The notes under the pieces: generated by a model
The model's database searches: none
What the model was told of the DNA's origin: nothing
Seen by the model: the letters and a program-made list of their open reading frames with translations, nothing else
Made by a program: the position numbers and the translations under genes
DNA from: DATKZS01 sp035527835 [NCBI: bacterium]
GTDB taxonomy: Bacteria > RBG-13-61-14
Assembly: GCA_035527835.1 (NCBI GenBank)
Contig: DATKZS010000137.1
Coordinates: forward strand, 1 to 54,948
Reading direction: 5' to 3'
DNA: 54,948 nucleotides
Shown here: positions 26,756 to 35,670 of the stretch, piece after piece
Layout of the letters: each line of letters starts with the position of its first letter
Position numbering within the stretch: the first letter of the stretch is position 1

Positions 26756-27964
26756 TCAGCCGGAACAGTTGCCCAGCCACAGGGCCGGGTCCAGCGGCTT
26801 TTCGTGGCGGCGGACCTCGAAGTAGAGGGAGGGGCCGGAGAGCGAGCCGGTGTCGCCCACGGTCCCGACCACGCTGCCCTTCCGTACGCTCGCTCCCACC
26901 GAGGCGCGGATCTCGGCCAGGTGCGCGTAGATCGTGTAATAGCCCTGGCCGTGATCAATGATGACGAGGTTGCCGTAGCCCCGGAACCATTCGGCGAACC
27001 TGACCACCCCCGGGGCCACCGCGCGCACCCTGGCCCCGGCGGCCGCTCCGATCTCGATGCCGTTTTGCATGACCTCCGTGTTGAACTTGGGATGGACCTG
27101 GATGCCGAAGCCGCTCCGCACCGGCCCGGGCGCCGGTTGGCACAGCTTGCCGCGCAACTGGGCGAACGGCGCCCCGGTCCCGCCCTCCACGGAATCGCCG
27201 TCCTCCACCGCCCCCGCGCCGCGGTCCAGGCTCGCAATCACGCCGGAGAGCCTGGCCGCCGCGGCCTGCAATTCCTCGAGCATGGCCTCGTGCGCCGACT
27301 TTTCCTCCCGGATCGCGCTGAGCAGGCGGGTCTGGGCCTGCTTCTCGTCAGCGAGCTGTTCGCGCTGCTCCCGGGCCACGGCCTCCAGCGACTTGAGCGA
27401 TTCCTGCCGCGCCAGGAGCCGCTCCTCCGCGGCGCGCCAGTCGGAGAGGAGCGCGTTATAATCCGAGATCCGGGCGCGGTCCACGCGGAAGATGACGTCC
27501 AGGTACCGGGCCCGCCGCGACAGGTCGGAGAGGCTCTGGGCGCTCAGCAAAACGGAAATGGCCCCGGCGCGGCCGAAGCGGTAGCGGGCGCGGAGCCTCC
27601 GGCCCATGTCCCGGCGCTGCTTCTCGACTTTCCCGGCGAGGTCCTTCATGCCCGCGGCGAGCTCCCGCGAGTCAGCGGCCAGGATCTCCCGCTCCCGCTC
27701 CAGCTTGAAGAGCCTCTGCTCCGAGCGCCGGAGCTGGTTCTTCAAGGCCTCGAGCTTTTCCAGCACGCTCCCCTGCTTTTTCATGATCCCGGCGAGCGCC
27801 TTTTTTTCCTGGTCCATGCGGGCGCGGACGCCTTCAAGCTCGCGGGCCGCCTGGTCCTGGCCGGCGGCGTCGAGGGGAGCGGGAGTTGACGGGCTCGGGC
27901 TGAAGAGGATGATGGCGGCGGCCAGGATGGCCGGTGCGAGCCGCCAATTTTTCCGGGCGCTCAT
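26756..27964 (-). CDS. envC: EnvC-like murein hydrolase activator
   Basis: A 402-residue periplasmic protein. A signal peptide (about residues 1-28) is followed by a long coiled coil (about 35-270) and a LytM/M23 domain at the C-terminus. The M23 metal ligands are mostly lost: the first H-x-x-x-D region reads QNGIEIGAA and the last HxH reads GPSLYFEVR, while YAHL is kept. This degenerate form is known for EnvC, which activates amidases instead of cutting itself. The gene lies 1 base after ftsX, matching the known FtsEX-EnvC complex that controls septal murein splitting. Confidence 0.88.
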   Translation of the reverse strand: MSARKNWRLAPAILAAAIILFSPSPSTPAPLDAAGQDQAARELEGVRARMDQEKKALAGIMKKQGSVLEKLEALKNQLRRSEQRLFKLEREREILAADSRELAAGMKDLAGKVEKQRRDMGRRLRARYRFGRAGAISVLLSAQSLSDLSRRARYLDVIFRVDRARISDYNALLSDWRAAEERLLARQESLKSLEAVAREQREQLADEKQAQTRLLSAIREEKSAHEAMLEELQAAAARLSGVIASLDRGAGAVEDGDSVEGGTGAPFAQLRGKLCQPAPGPVRSGFGIQVHPKFNTEVMQNGIEIGAAAGARVRAVAPGVVRFAEWFRGYGNLVIIDHGQGYYTIYAHLAEIRASVGASVRKGSVVGTVGDTGSLSGPSLYFEVRRHEKPLDPALWLGNCSG

Positions 27965-27965
27965 C

Positions 27966-28856
27966 TCACGCCCTCAGGAAGTCGGAGAAGCGGCTCATGC
28001 TGCCGGCCGCGCCGAGGCCGGCGCCGGCGGCGACCAGGCCGGCGAGCACGGGGCCGGAGATGAACACGGGGTTGAAGCCGGCGAACACTCCGGGCCAGGC
28101 GAGTCCGGCCAGGCCCAGGCGGAAGAGCGCCCAAAGCAGGCCCACTCCCACGGCGGCGGCCAGGGTGCCCTGCACCATTCCTTCCAGGACAAAGGGGAGG
28201 CGAACCAGGAGGTTGGAAGCGCCGACCAGCTTCATGATCCCGATCTCTTCCTTGCGCGAATACATGGTGAGGCGGATGGTATTGGAGATGATGAAGACCA
28301 CGGCGATGACGATGAGGGCGCCGAGCAGGAAGACCGCGGCCTGGACGACCCTGGCGGCGGAGGTGAAGCTCTCGATCCAGGTCCCTCCGTAGTCCACGCT
28401 CTCCACTCCGGGCAGGGCCGAGAGCTCGGCGGCGAGGCGCTTGACCTCCTCGTAACCCCTGGCTTCCTCTTTAAGGCTCAGGGTGAAGCTCGCGGGCAGG
28501 GGGTTTTGGTCGAGTCCGTCGAGCAGGTCCGCGTCCTGTCCCAGCATGGTCTTGAAATCGGCGAGGGCCTGGTCGCGGCTGGTGAAGGCGACGGAGAGGA
28601 CGCCGGGCGCGGCCTCGAGCTTCGCCTTCAGGTCCTTTTGCGCCTGCCCGCCGGCATCGTCCTGGAGGTAAACGCACACCCGGATTTTTTCCTGCCAGTG
28701 GCCGGAGAGGGCGCGCAGGTTCACGCCGATCAGGATGAAGATGCCCACGGTGAGGAAGGCCGCGGAGATGATGGCGGCGGCCACCAGGTTGACGGCGAGG
28801 TTGCCTTTCAGGTCCTGGCCGGCGAGCCGGAACACAAACGCGGCCTTGCGGATCAC
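27966..28856 (-). CDS. ftsX: cell division protein FtsX
   Basis: A 296-residue permease-like protein with one N-terminal membrane helix (about 20-45), a large extracytoplasmic domain (about 45-165) and three further helices, the FtsX topology. IRLTMYSRKEEIGIMKLVGASN is the conserved cytoplasmic loop of the MacB/FtsX group (quoted in part). It overlaps ftsE by 4 bases (ATGA). It transmits FtsE ATPase activity to the EnvC-like protein. Confidence 0.93.
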   Translation of the reverse strand: MIRKAAFVFRLAGQDLKGNLAVNLVAAAIISAAFLTVGIFILIGVNLRALSGHWQEKIRVCVYLQDDAGGQAQKDLKAKLEAAPGVLSVAFTSRDQALADFKTMLGQDADLLDGLDQNPLPASFTLSLKEEARGYEEVKRLAAELSALPGVESVDYGGTWIESFTSAARVVQAAVFLLGALIVIAVVFIISNTIRLTMYSRKEEIGIMKLVGASNLLVRLPFVLEGMVQGTLAAAVGVGLLWALFRLGLAGLAWPGVFAGFNPVFISGPVLAGLVAAGAGLGAAGSMSRFSDFLRA

Positions 28857-29575
28857 AGCGGTCCCCCCACTCCGGCGCGGGCCAGGCGTCCGGCGCGGAT
28901 CAGCGACGACTCGTCGTGCTCGTCGGAGATGACGCGTCCCTGACTCAGGATGACCACGCGCTTGTTCATGTATTCGAGGAGGACGCGGTCGTGGGTGGCG
29001 ATGACCACGGTGGCGCCGCGGGCGTTGATGTCGGAGAAGAGGCGCATGATTTCGAGGGTGATCTCGGGGTCGAGGTTTCCGGTGGGCTCGTCGGCGAGCA
29101 GGATGATGGGGTTGGTGATGAGGGCGCGGGCGATGGCGACGCGCTGCTGCTCACCGCCGGAGAGCTTCAAGGGATAGGCATCGAGCTTGTGATGCAGCCG
29201 CACGGTCTTGAGGGCCCACCAGACGCGGCGCTTGATCTCGCGGCCGGGCAGTCCCATGAGCTCGAGCACGAACGCCACGTTCTGGAACACGGTCCAGTGG
29301 GTGATGAGCTTGAAGTCCTGGAAGACCACGCCGATCTTGCTGCGCAGCGCCGGCACGTCGCGCTCCCTGATGCGGCTCACGTTCTTTCCGTCAATGATGA
29401 TCTGTCCGGCGGTCGGCCGCTCGGCGGCGAAGAGGAGCTTGAGGAGGGTGGTTTTGCCGGCGCCGGATGCGCCGGTGATGAAGACGAACTCGCCCTTGTC
29501 AATCTTCAAGTTGACGTCGGTGATGGCCGGGGAATCGCCCGAGTATCGCTTGGTGACGTGATAAAGCTCGATCAT
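28853..29575 (-). CDS. ftsE: cell division ATP-binding protein FtsE
   Basis: A 240-residue ABC ATPase. Walker A is ITGASGAGKTTLLKL, Q-loop VFQDFKLI, signature LSGGEQQRVAIARAL, Walker B IILLADEPTGNLDPE and switch His IATHDR. The start MIELYHVTKRYSG is typical of FtsE. It is the first gene of ftsE-ftsX-envC. An inverted repeat, not an obvious promoter, lies directly upstream. Confidence 0.95.
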   Translation of the reverse strand: MIELYHVTKRYSGDSPAITDVNLKIDKGEFVFITGASGAGKTTLLKLLFAAERPTAGQIIIDGKNVSRIRERDVPALRSKIGVVFQDFKLITHWTVFQNVAFVLELMGLPGREIKRRVWWALKTVRLHHKLDAYPLKLSGGEQQRVAIARALITNPIILLADEPTGNLDPEITLEIMRLFSDINARGATVVIATHDRVLLEYMNKRVVILSQGRVISDEHDESSLIRAGRLARAGVGGPL

Positions 29576-29620
29576 TTCCGCATCCGCATCCGCTAATCGA
29601 ATCGGTCAGCTTCATCTTCA

Positions 29621-29747
29621 GAAACCACAGATGAACACAGATCAACACGGATCAAAAGGAATCAAGAATTAAGAAGTCGGAATCAAGAAGCCGGAGGAAA
29701 GGACCCGGAATTCGGGACCTTGCTTCTTGCTTCTTAATTCTTGATTC
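29621..29747. repeat. ACCACAGATGAACACAG repeat and perfect 18-bp inverted repeat
   Basis: ACCACAGATGAACACAGATC at about 29624-29643 is a run of ACA-CAGAT-like units. 29659-29676 (GAATCAAGAATTAAGAAG) and 29730-29747 are exact reverse complements, with similar AAGAAG/CTTCTT units continuing inward. The element sits between the stop of the upstream unknown gene and the start of ftsE on the same strand. Confidence 0.9.
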
Positions 29748-29763
29748 TCGCTTCTTCCCTCCA

Positions 29764-30303
29764 TCAGCCATCGTCCTCGTCCATTTGCTTGGAGAGGAAT
29801 GAGAGGATGACCTCGTCCAGGCTCTTGTCCGAGATAAGGTCAGCCCCGAAGATGTCCTCGTCCTTGATCTCCTGGTCCTCGGAGATGGTGATGGTCTTGG
29901 CCGCGGGCTTTTCCACGAAATCTTCGGCCCGGAGTGCCCGGGCGGGCGGAGGCGGGGGCGCCGGCACTCCCGGCCGGGGCGCCGCCGGTTTCGCCGGGGC
30001 TTCCGGCGCCGCGCAGACGGCTTCTTCTTCCTTGCCGGGGGCCCCGCCCAGGAAGCGGTCATGGACCCCGGACTTGAGCTCGCGCAGCATATCCTTGTGC
30101 TGGTCCTGCATCAGCTCGCGGACCACTTCCTCCATCCGCTCGAATCCCACGGCCTCGGTATAGTCCTTTTTCTTGCGGGCCACGATGTTGCCCTTGACAA
30201 AGAGCAGGGTGATGACGTGTGGATACTTGACGCCGCTGTCCTCGGTCTGGATGTGGAATATCTGACCCTTGTAGCAGATGTTATGGTTATAACCTGGGAG
30301 CAT
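29764..30303 (-). CDS. conserved protein of unknown function ('QTEDSG' family)
   Basis: A 179-residue soluble protein. The N-terminal 90 residues are well ordered: GYNHNICYKGQIFHIQTEDS, HVITLLFVKGNIVARKKKDY and a helix VVRELMQDQHKDMLRELKSG. I recognise the first block from uncharacterised delta-proteobacterial and myxobacterial proteins. A Pro/Ala linker (PRPGVPAPPPPPAR) and an acidic helical tail LDEVILSFLSKQM follow. The function is unknown. The linker-plus-terminal-helix plan resembles the receiver protein at 8294, suggesting a scaffold or adaptor. Confidence 0.75.
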   Translation of the reverse strand: MLPGYNHNICYKGQIFHIQTEDSGVKYPHVITLLFVKGNIVARKKKDYTEAVGFERMEEVVRELMQDQHKDMLRELKSGVHDRFLGGAPGKEEEAVCAAPEAPAKPAAPRPGVPAPPPPPARALRAEDFVEKPAAKTITISEDQEIKDEDIFGADLISDKSLDEVILSFLSKQMDEDDG

Positions 30304-30402
30304 GTCGCCGGCTTATAACACTCCTTGAAAACGCCCTTTTTCTAGCACCATTATTCTAAAGCACGCGCCAAGCGTTGTCAAAGTTTTTTATAGTGTCAAG
30401 CA

Positions 30403-31446
30403 TCAAGGCCCCGCGGGGACCGGGGGCGCGGGCGTCCCGAAGGCCAGATAGGCGATGATGGCCACGGCGGCGGCGATGGCGATCGCGGAGAGCACGCCAA
30501 GGGCGTTCCAGGCCCTGCCTTCCCGCACGGTAAGGTTGGTCGGGATCAGGAGCGCGAGCAGTCCCCCCGCAATCCATCCGCCGGCGTGGGCGGCGTTGTC
30601 GGCGCCGATAAAGAAGCCGAAGCCCGCGGTATAGAGGACCCAGCGGGCCATGTTGTTGCGGATGGAGATGCCGGCGGCGGTGCCGTCGCGATGGCCCCAG
30701 ACCAGCAACAGCCCGATCAGGCCGCTGATCGCGCCGGAGGCCCCGATGGAGACCCGGAGGCCAAGATACTGTGGAAACGCGCCGTAACGGTAAAGGGCCC
30801 AGCCGAGTGACGCGAGCCCCGCCGCAATCCCGGTGATGAAGAAGACGAACAGGGCCTTGGCGCCCCCGTAAACCTCGCGCACGAACGGCATGACATAGAC
30901 GAGGGCATAGGCGTTGAACCCGATGTGGATGAGCCCGCCGTGGAGGAACGCGCAGGTCCAGAGCCGCCACCACTGGCCGGCGAGCACGGCGGCAGGCTGG
31001 AGCCCGCCCAGCCAGATCAGGTCGCGGGCGCTTGCGCTCAACACGCTCGAGCCGCTGCCGCGCGCCACGGTGATGACGTAGCCGGCGATCATGGCGGCGG
31101 CGATGAAGGTCTCGGGGGACATGCCCAGCGAGAAGTGGCGGAGGAAGCGGTCGGCCATCTCGACGGGCCGGGAGTGGAGCCGGGATTTGCACTTGATGCA
31201 GACCTTGCCGTCGCCCGGGTTGAGCGCGTGGCAGCGGGGGCAGATTTTGTGCTCGCGGGTGATGGCGGCGGCCTTGCCGGCCACCGCCGCTTTCCGGGCC
31301 TTCACCCGGTCCTGCCAGGCCCGGAGCTTCCAGCGCGTGCGCACCGGGTTCAGGCCCAGGAGCTGACCGGCCTTCACCACCAGCTCGACCCAGTCGTACT
31401 CGGTTTTATTTTTCCCGGGCATTTTCGGGGAGTCATGATATTGCAT
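30403..31446 (-). CDS. rhomboid intramembrane serine protease with N-terminal zinc ribbon
   Basis: A 347-residue membrane protein. A cytoplasmic zinc ribbon with Cys69, 72, 83 and 86 (ICPRCH...CIKCK) precedes about seven helices. The rhomboid core shows the oxyanion motif FLHGGLIHIGFN, the nucleophile Ser237 in IGASGAISG and the catalytic His287 in NAAHAGGWIAGG. It cleaves transmembrane substrates inside the bilayer. It lies downstream of the histidine kinase but is separated from it by a long hairpin. The start at 31446 is the first ATG of the frame; a start at 31422 (MPGKNKTEYDW) is also possible. Confidence 0.92.
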   Translation of the reverse strand: MQYHDSPKMPGKNKTEYDWVELVVKAGQLLGLNPVRTRWKLRAWQDRVKARKAAVAGKAAAITREHKICPRCHALNPGDGKVCIKCKSRLHSRPVEMADRFLRHFSLGMSPETFIAAAMIAGYVITVARGSGSSVLSASARDLIWLGGLQPAAVLAGQWWRLWTCAFLHGGLIHIGFNAYALVYVMPFVREVYGGAKALFVFFITGIAAGLASLGWALYRYGAFPQYLGLRVSIGASGAISGLIGLLLVWGHRDGTAAGISIRNNMARWVLYTAGFGFFIGADNAAHAGGWIAGGLLALLIPTNLTVREGRAWNALGVLSAIAIAAAVAIIAYLAFGTPAPPVPAGP

Positions 31447-31501
31447 CTTGAACCTGGCCGCAACCGGATTGCCCGCGTTCCGGTAAGGGAAGGAGTCTTT
31501 T

Positions 31502-31572
31502 CACGCAAAGGCGCAAAGATCGCCAAGAAGAGAATATTAATAAAAACTTTGCGGTCTTTGCGCCTTGGCGTG
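31502..31572. repeat. long inverted repeat between kinase and rhomboid genes
   Basis: Arms 31502-31527 and 31547-31572 pair at 23 of 26 positions (CACGCAAAGGCGCAAAGATC type) around an AT-rich 19-base centre. It lies 9 bases past the kinase stop and may attenuate read-through into the rhomboid gene. Confidence 0.9.
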
Positions 31573-31581
31573 GGGAAAATC

Positions 31582-33042
31582 TTATCCGTTTCCTTCCTGG
31601 ATCGGGAGTCTCACGGTAAAGGTCGAGCCTGTCCCGGGCTTGGATTCCACGGAGATGGTCCCGCCGTGCTCGGTGGCGACCTTGTGGGCGACGATGAGGC
31701 CGAGGCCAGTGCCGAACGTGCCCTTGGTGGAGAAGAAGAGGTTGAAGAGCTTGGACTGGGTTTCCGGGTCCATGCCGATGCCGTTGTCGGAGACGCTGAT
31801 GATCACGTGGCCGTCTTCCTGTTTCATGTCGAGCGCAACTCGATGCTTCTTGCCTGGGTCCTCGTCCGAGCAGCAGGCGTCAATGGCGTTGGTCACCAGG
31901 TTGGCGAGCAGGGCATGGATGTCCTTGGGGTCCGCGAGGATCTGGCCGACGCCGTCGCTCCCGCCCAGCACCAGCTCCACTCCGGAGTCCCCGGCCCGCT
32001 CCCGGAACAGCTCGACGACCTCGGCCGCCAGCTCGGTCATGGCCACGGGCAGGCGGCGCGGCGTGCGGTCCTTGGCGCAGTAGAGCATGTCCATGATCAT
32101 GTTGGAGACGCGGGTCACGTTGCGCTCGACCATCTCCCATCCGGTCTTGACGCCCTCCTGGTTATCGTCGCGGAAGCCTCGGTTCACGATGTAAACGCCG
32201 CCCCTGAGCCCCTCCAGCACGTTCTTGATGGAGTGGGCGATGCCGGCCACGAGCTGGCCCAGGTTCACCAGCCGGTCCTGCAACTGCCGCACCACCGTGA
32301 TGTCGGTCGAGACCTCCATCACCTGGACGACGTCTCCCCGCGAGTCCCGGAGCGGAGACGTGTACACGATCACGTTGATCCAGTTGCCCCGGTCGTCGAA
32401 CACCACCTCCTCGCTGCAGTGCACCTGGCCGTCCTCGAAAGTCTGCGCCACCGGGCAGGTCTCGCAGCGGGTGTCGCGGCGCTTGTAGATCTCGTAGCAA
32501 TGGCCGCCGAGCTTGCCCGAGAAGTTTTCCTTGAACTGCTCGTTGGCCTCGATGATGTTGAATTCTCGGTCCTGGACCGAGATGAAGCAGGGGACCTGGT
32601 CGAAGAGGGTGTTGAAGCGGGTCAGGCTGTCGTTGAGCCGGTTCAGCAGCTCCTTTTTGACCGTGATGTCGGTGAAGACCTCCATCACCGCGACGATCCT
32701 GCCGTTGCGGTCCTTCAAGGTCCTGGTGTTCACCATCATGTCGTGGGGAAGCCCCCGCTTATCGAACACGGTCTGCTCGCTGGTGTGCGACTTGCCGTCG
32801 GCGAAGGTGAGGAGCACGGGACATTCCGGGCACGGCTCGCTCCGGCCCTTGTACACCACGTAACAATAATCCCCGACGCGGCCGCCGAACTCGTCGCGGA
32901 ACTTCTGGTTGGCGTCAATGATGCGCAGCTCGCGGTCCTGCACCGAGACCAGGCAGGGGACCTCGTCGAAGAGCCGGGCGCAAGCCAGCTCGCGCACGTC
33001 AAGCAGCTCGGTCTGATCCGCTTGCTCTGACCTTTCCGCCAT
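31582..33042 (-). CDS. dual-PAS sensor histidine kinase with Cys triads
   Basis: A 486-residue soluble kinase without membrane helices. PAS1 (about 22-130) and PAS2 (about 143-252) are close copies, each with C-x10-C-x2-C-P (Cys60/71/74 and Cys182/193/196). The kinase core has H270 in VAGIAHSIKN, N-box LVTNAIDAC, G1 DNGIGMD and G2 GTGLGL. The Cys triads suggest binding of a metal, heme or Fe-S cluster, or thiol redox sensing. ATG at 33042 follows GGGAGGGAGC; GTG at 33045 is the alternative. It lies 71 bases downstream of the DsrK-like/receiver fusion, which is a plausible phosphorylation partner. Confidence 0.9.
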   Translation of the reverse strand: MAERSEQADQTELLDVRELACARLFDEVPCLVSVQDRELRIIDANQKFRDEFGGRVGDYCYVVYKGRSEPCPECPVLLTFADGKSHTSEQTVFDKRGLPHDMMVNTRTLKDRNGRIVAVMEVFTDITVKKELLNRLNDSLTRFNTLFDQVPCFISVQDREFNIIEANEQFKENFSGKLGGHCYEIYKRRDTRCETCPVAQTFEDGQVHCSEEVVFDDRGNWINVIVYTSPLRDSRGDVVQVMEVSTDITVVRQLQDRLVNLGQLVAGIAHSIKNVLEGLRGGVYIVNRGFRDDNQEGVKTGWEMVERNVTRVSNMIMDMLYCAKDRTPRRLPVAMTELAAEVVELFRERAGDSGVELVLGGSDGVGQILADPKDIHALLANLVTNAIDACCSDEDPGKKHRVALDMKQEDGHVIISVSDNGIGMDPETQSKLFNLFFSTKGTFGTGLGLIVAHKVATEHGGTISVESKPGTGSTFTVRLPIQEGNG

Positions 33043-33113
33043 CACGCTCCCTCCCTGTTGTTGTGCATGCGGCCACCATCGCTGGCGGCGCCGGTTTGCA
33101 ACCGGCGCTCGAA

Positions 33114-34886
33114 TTAATGCGCCGTCTTGGCCGCGCCTCCGTTCAGCGCTCCGCGCACGGTATCCAGGACCCGGTCCGGATCAATGGGTTTCTCGATGAA
33201 GCCTTCCGGCAGGGGCAGTTGCTTTTCCGCGACGAACTGCTCGAAGGTCACGCCGCCCGCGCTCTGGTCCCGGGCGTATCCGGTGATGATCACGATCGGG
33301 ACCCTGGCGAATTCCTTCATGTCCTGCTCCTTCTTGAGCTCCCAGTACAGCTTCATGCCGGTCTTGTGGGGCATGACGAGGTCGAGGGTGACGAGGTCCG
33401 GCTTCTGGTCGCGCATGAGGCGCATGCCCTGGTTGGCGTCGGGCGCTTCCAGCACGTCGTAGCCGCGCTCCTGGAAGATGTTCTTGAGGAAGGTCCGGAT
33501 GTCGCGCTCGTCGTCAATGACCAGGATCCTTTTGCCCACTCCCTCGGGGGCCTTTTTCTCGACCGTCTCCGCGAGCACGGCGGGCACTTCCATAGCGTTG
33601 CAAACCAGGTTCACGAGCTGGCGGACCTCCAGGTCGAGCTTGTAGTGCTTGATCAGGTCGGTGAGCCCGTCCACGCAGTTATGGCAGGAGGTGACCACGA
33701 TCTTGGCGCCGGTGGCCTTGAGCTGCTCGGCCTTGACGATGCCCGATTTAAGGCGCCGGGGCGCGTACTCGGACATGGACATGGCGCCGCCGCCGCCGGT
33801 GCAGCAGAAGTTCTCCGCCCGGTTCGGGTACATCTCGCGGAAGTCGGTGCACACGAGGCGCAGGAGCTCGCGCGGCTCCTCGGTGAGCCCGCAGCTCCGG
33901 GCGTTGTTGCAGGAGTCGTGGAAGGTCACCGGCAGGCTGTTCCTGCTCTTTTCCACCTTGATCTTGCCTTCCTTGATGTAGCGGAGCATGGTGATGACCG
34001 AGCTCTCCATCTCGAAGCTCACGTCGCGCTGGCCCCAGTTCTGGCCCTCGCAGCGCGTGGAACGGTAGCCGTGCCCGCACTCCGAGATCACCACCTTCTT
34101 CACATGAAGCGCCTCCGCCGCGTCATAGAGCCGCTTGGCCACGGCGCCGCCCAGCTCGTCGTCGCCGTTGAACAGCCCGAAGTTGGTCATGTCCCAGCCC
34201 TCGCTCGGCATGGTCCAGCTCGCGCCGGCGAAGTGGAAAATGGCCGCGGCCTCCGCGATGGTCCGCGGGTCGTACTTGGCCTCCCGCGGGTTGATCGTGT
34301 ACATGATGTCCGCGCCCATCCGGTCCACCGGGATCTTGATTGACGGGTCCTTGTACTCGTTCTGCAGCTCCTCTTCCATCCACTGCAGCGTGTCCAGGTA
34401 GTCCTCCTTGAGCACCCCCATCTGGTTGCCGATCTCCCACTGGTCCTTCGCCACCACCGCCACGCCCTCCGGCATCACCCCCACCGACACCAAGAGGCCC
34501 CGCGCCATCCGGTTGAAGGTCGCCATGTCCACGCCCATGGGGCAGTTCACCGAGCAGCGCCGGCAGTTGGTGCACTTGCCGAACACCACGTCCTTCAGCT
34601 CCTCCAGCTCCTCGTCGCTGTACAGGTCGCGCGCGCCCACCCACCAGGGGAAGACCTTGCCGGTCCAGTCAATGTGCGCCTTGAAGAGCTTTCTTAGCTT
34701 GTCCGCCTTGTACGACGGCATGTAGGTAACGTCGCCCGGGTTGGCCAGCACGTAATGGCACTGGTCGGTGCACATCCCGCAATGCACGCACGCCTCCAGC
34801 GACCCCAGAATCTGCCGGTTCACCTTCTGGTGCAGCCGCTCCACGACTTTCTGGCACTTGTACGATCTCTCGATTGCTTTACCCAT
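33114..34886 (-). CDS. DsrK/HdrD-like Fe-S oxidoreductase fused to a receiver domain
   Basis: A 590-residue protein. Two [4Fe-4S] motifs come first: C33/36/39/43 (CVHCGMCTDQC) and C105/108/111/115 (CTNCRRCSVNC). Next is an ECGHGYRSTRCEG segment resembling DsrK/TmcB, then one CCG-type motif: SCNNARSCG, FCCTGGGGAMSM and SCHNCVDGL, which binds the special cluster of heterodisulfide-reductase-like enzymes. Residues 452-590 are a full receiver with D458/D459, phospho-acceptor D502 (LVTLDLVMP), T535 and K566 (FIEKPID). It follows the cytochrome b gene, so it likely takes electrons from the quinone pool. The receiver fusion is unusual. Confidence 0.9.
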   Translation of the reverse strand: MGKAIERSYKCQKVVERLHQKVNRQILGSLEACVHCGMCTDQCHYVLANPGDVTYMPSYKADKLRKLFKAHIDWTGKVFPWWVGARDLYSDEELEELKDVVFGKCTNCRRCSVNCPMGVDMATFNRMARGLLVSVGVMPEGVAVVAKDQWEIGNQMGVLKEDYLDTLQWMEEELQNEYKDPSIKIPVDRMGADIMYTINPREAKYDPRTIAEAAAIFHFAGASWTMPSEGWDMTNFGLFNGDDELGGAVAKRLYDAAEALHVKKVVISECGHGYRSTRCEGQNWGQRDVSFEMESSVITMLRYIKEGKIKVEKSRNSLPVTFHDSCNNARSCGLTEEPRELLRLVCTDFREMYPNRAENFCCTGGGGAMSMSEYAPRRLKSGIVKAEQLKATGAKIVVTSCHNCVDGLTDLIKHYKLDLEVRQLVNLVCNAMEVPAVLAETVEKKAPEGVGKRILVIDDERDIRTFLKNIFQERGYDVLEAPDANQGMRLMRDQKPDLVTLDLVMPHKTGMKLYWELKKEQDMKEFARVPIVIITGYARDQSAGGVTFEQFVAEKQLPLPEGFIEKPIDPDRVLDTVRGALNGGAAKTAH

Positions 34887-34909
34887 GACTTTCTCCTCGC
34901 TTCCTTTTT

Positions 34910-35659
34910 TTACTTCGCTTCCTTGACCGCGGCCGGATGCCGGGGGTTTTGAGCAAACAGCCGGGTCAGCGGCTCATGGCCGGGATTGAAGGGGATCGGA
35001 TACACGCCCCGGTGGCCGAGCGTCTTGCCCAGGTACCAGCGCGTAAACGGGTAAAAGATGTAGTGCGAGATCTTGGAGAAAGGCACGTAGAACAGGAATA
35101 AGGCGGTGAGCAGGAAGTAGCCGGTGAGCCAGAGCTCCGTGAGCTCCGGCCGATTGGGCGCGGCCATGAACGCGAACGCGAACCAGACCGTGAGGAGCCA
35201 GAGCGAGAAATAATCGTCGGGCGAGCTGATGGCCCTCATGTAGGGGCTTGCGATGCGGCGGATGAGCCGGCCGAGCCCGATCAGGAAGGCCGCGCCGAAC
35301 AGGGCCTGCATCAGGAGCACGAGGTAGTGGTTCGCGATCAGGCCCGGGAAGTAGGGCATGGCCACCGACATGGCGATGGACACGGCCACCGCCGTGTGGA
35401 AGACGCCGAACTGGAGGTAGAAGAGCGGGTGCTGGCGGTAGCTGGACATGGTCCAGGGCATGAAGATGTTGAACAGCGAGTAATACGCGCCCTTCCTGGC
35501 GTCGGTGCGGCCGGTGCTGGTGGTCTTTTGGCGCTCCTTGCCGGCGGTGAATTTAAGGATCCACTTGACCTTGATCACGTAAACCGCGGCCATGAACAAC
35601 AGCGCGATGATCTGGAGCTTGTCCTCCGAAAACCGCAGCAGCGGACTGATTTCGTGCAT
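34910..35659 (-). CDS. cytochrome b-type membrane subunit (DsrM/TmcC/NarI-like)
   Basis: A 249-residue protein with five to six hydrophobic segments (about 14-30, 85-105, 112-132, 150-168, 178-200). Membrane-embedded histidines in FGVFHTAVAV and elsewhere could bind b hemes. The tail (GHRGVYPIPFNPGHEP) is cytoplasmic. Together with the Fe-S protein directly downstream it forms the two-subunit quinone-linked module known from DsrMK, HmeCD and TmcBC. The start follows the macro-domain stop by 11 bases. Confidence 0.82.
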   Translation of the reverse strand: MHEISPLLRFSEDKLQIIALLFMAAVYVIKVKWILKFTAGKERQKTTSTGRTDARKGAYYSLFNIFMPWTMSSYRQHPLFYLQFGVFHTAVAVSIAMSVAMPYFPGLIANHYLVLLMQALFGAAFLIGLGRLIRRIASPYMRAISSPDDYFSLWLLTVWFAFAFMAAPNRPELTELWLTGYFLLTALFLFYVPFSKISHYIFYPFTRWYLGKTLGHRGVYPIPFNPGHEPLTRLFAQNPRHPAAVKEAK

Positions 35660-35670
35660 GACACTCCTCC

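Noticed and set aside
30925-33030. 701-codon plus-strand frame over the kinase and rhomboid genes
   Set aside because: It crosses a hairpin repeat and has biased composition; the minus strand encodes complete kinase and rhomboid motifs.
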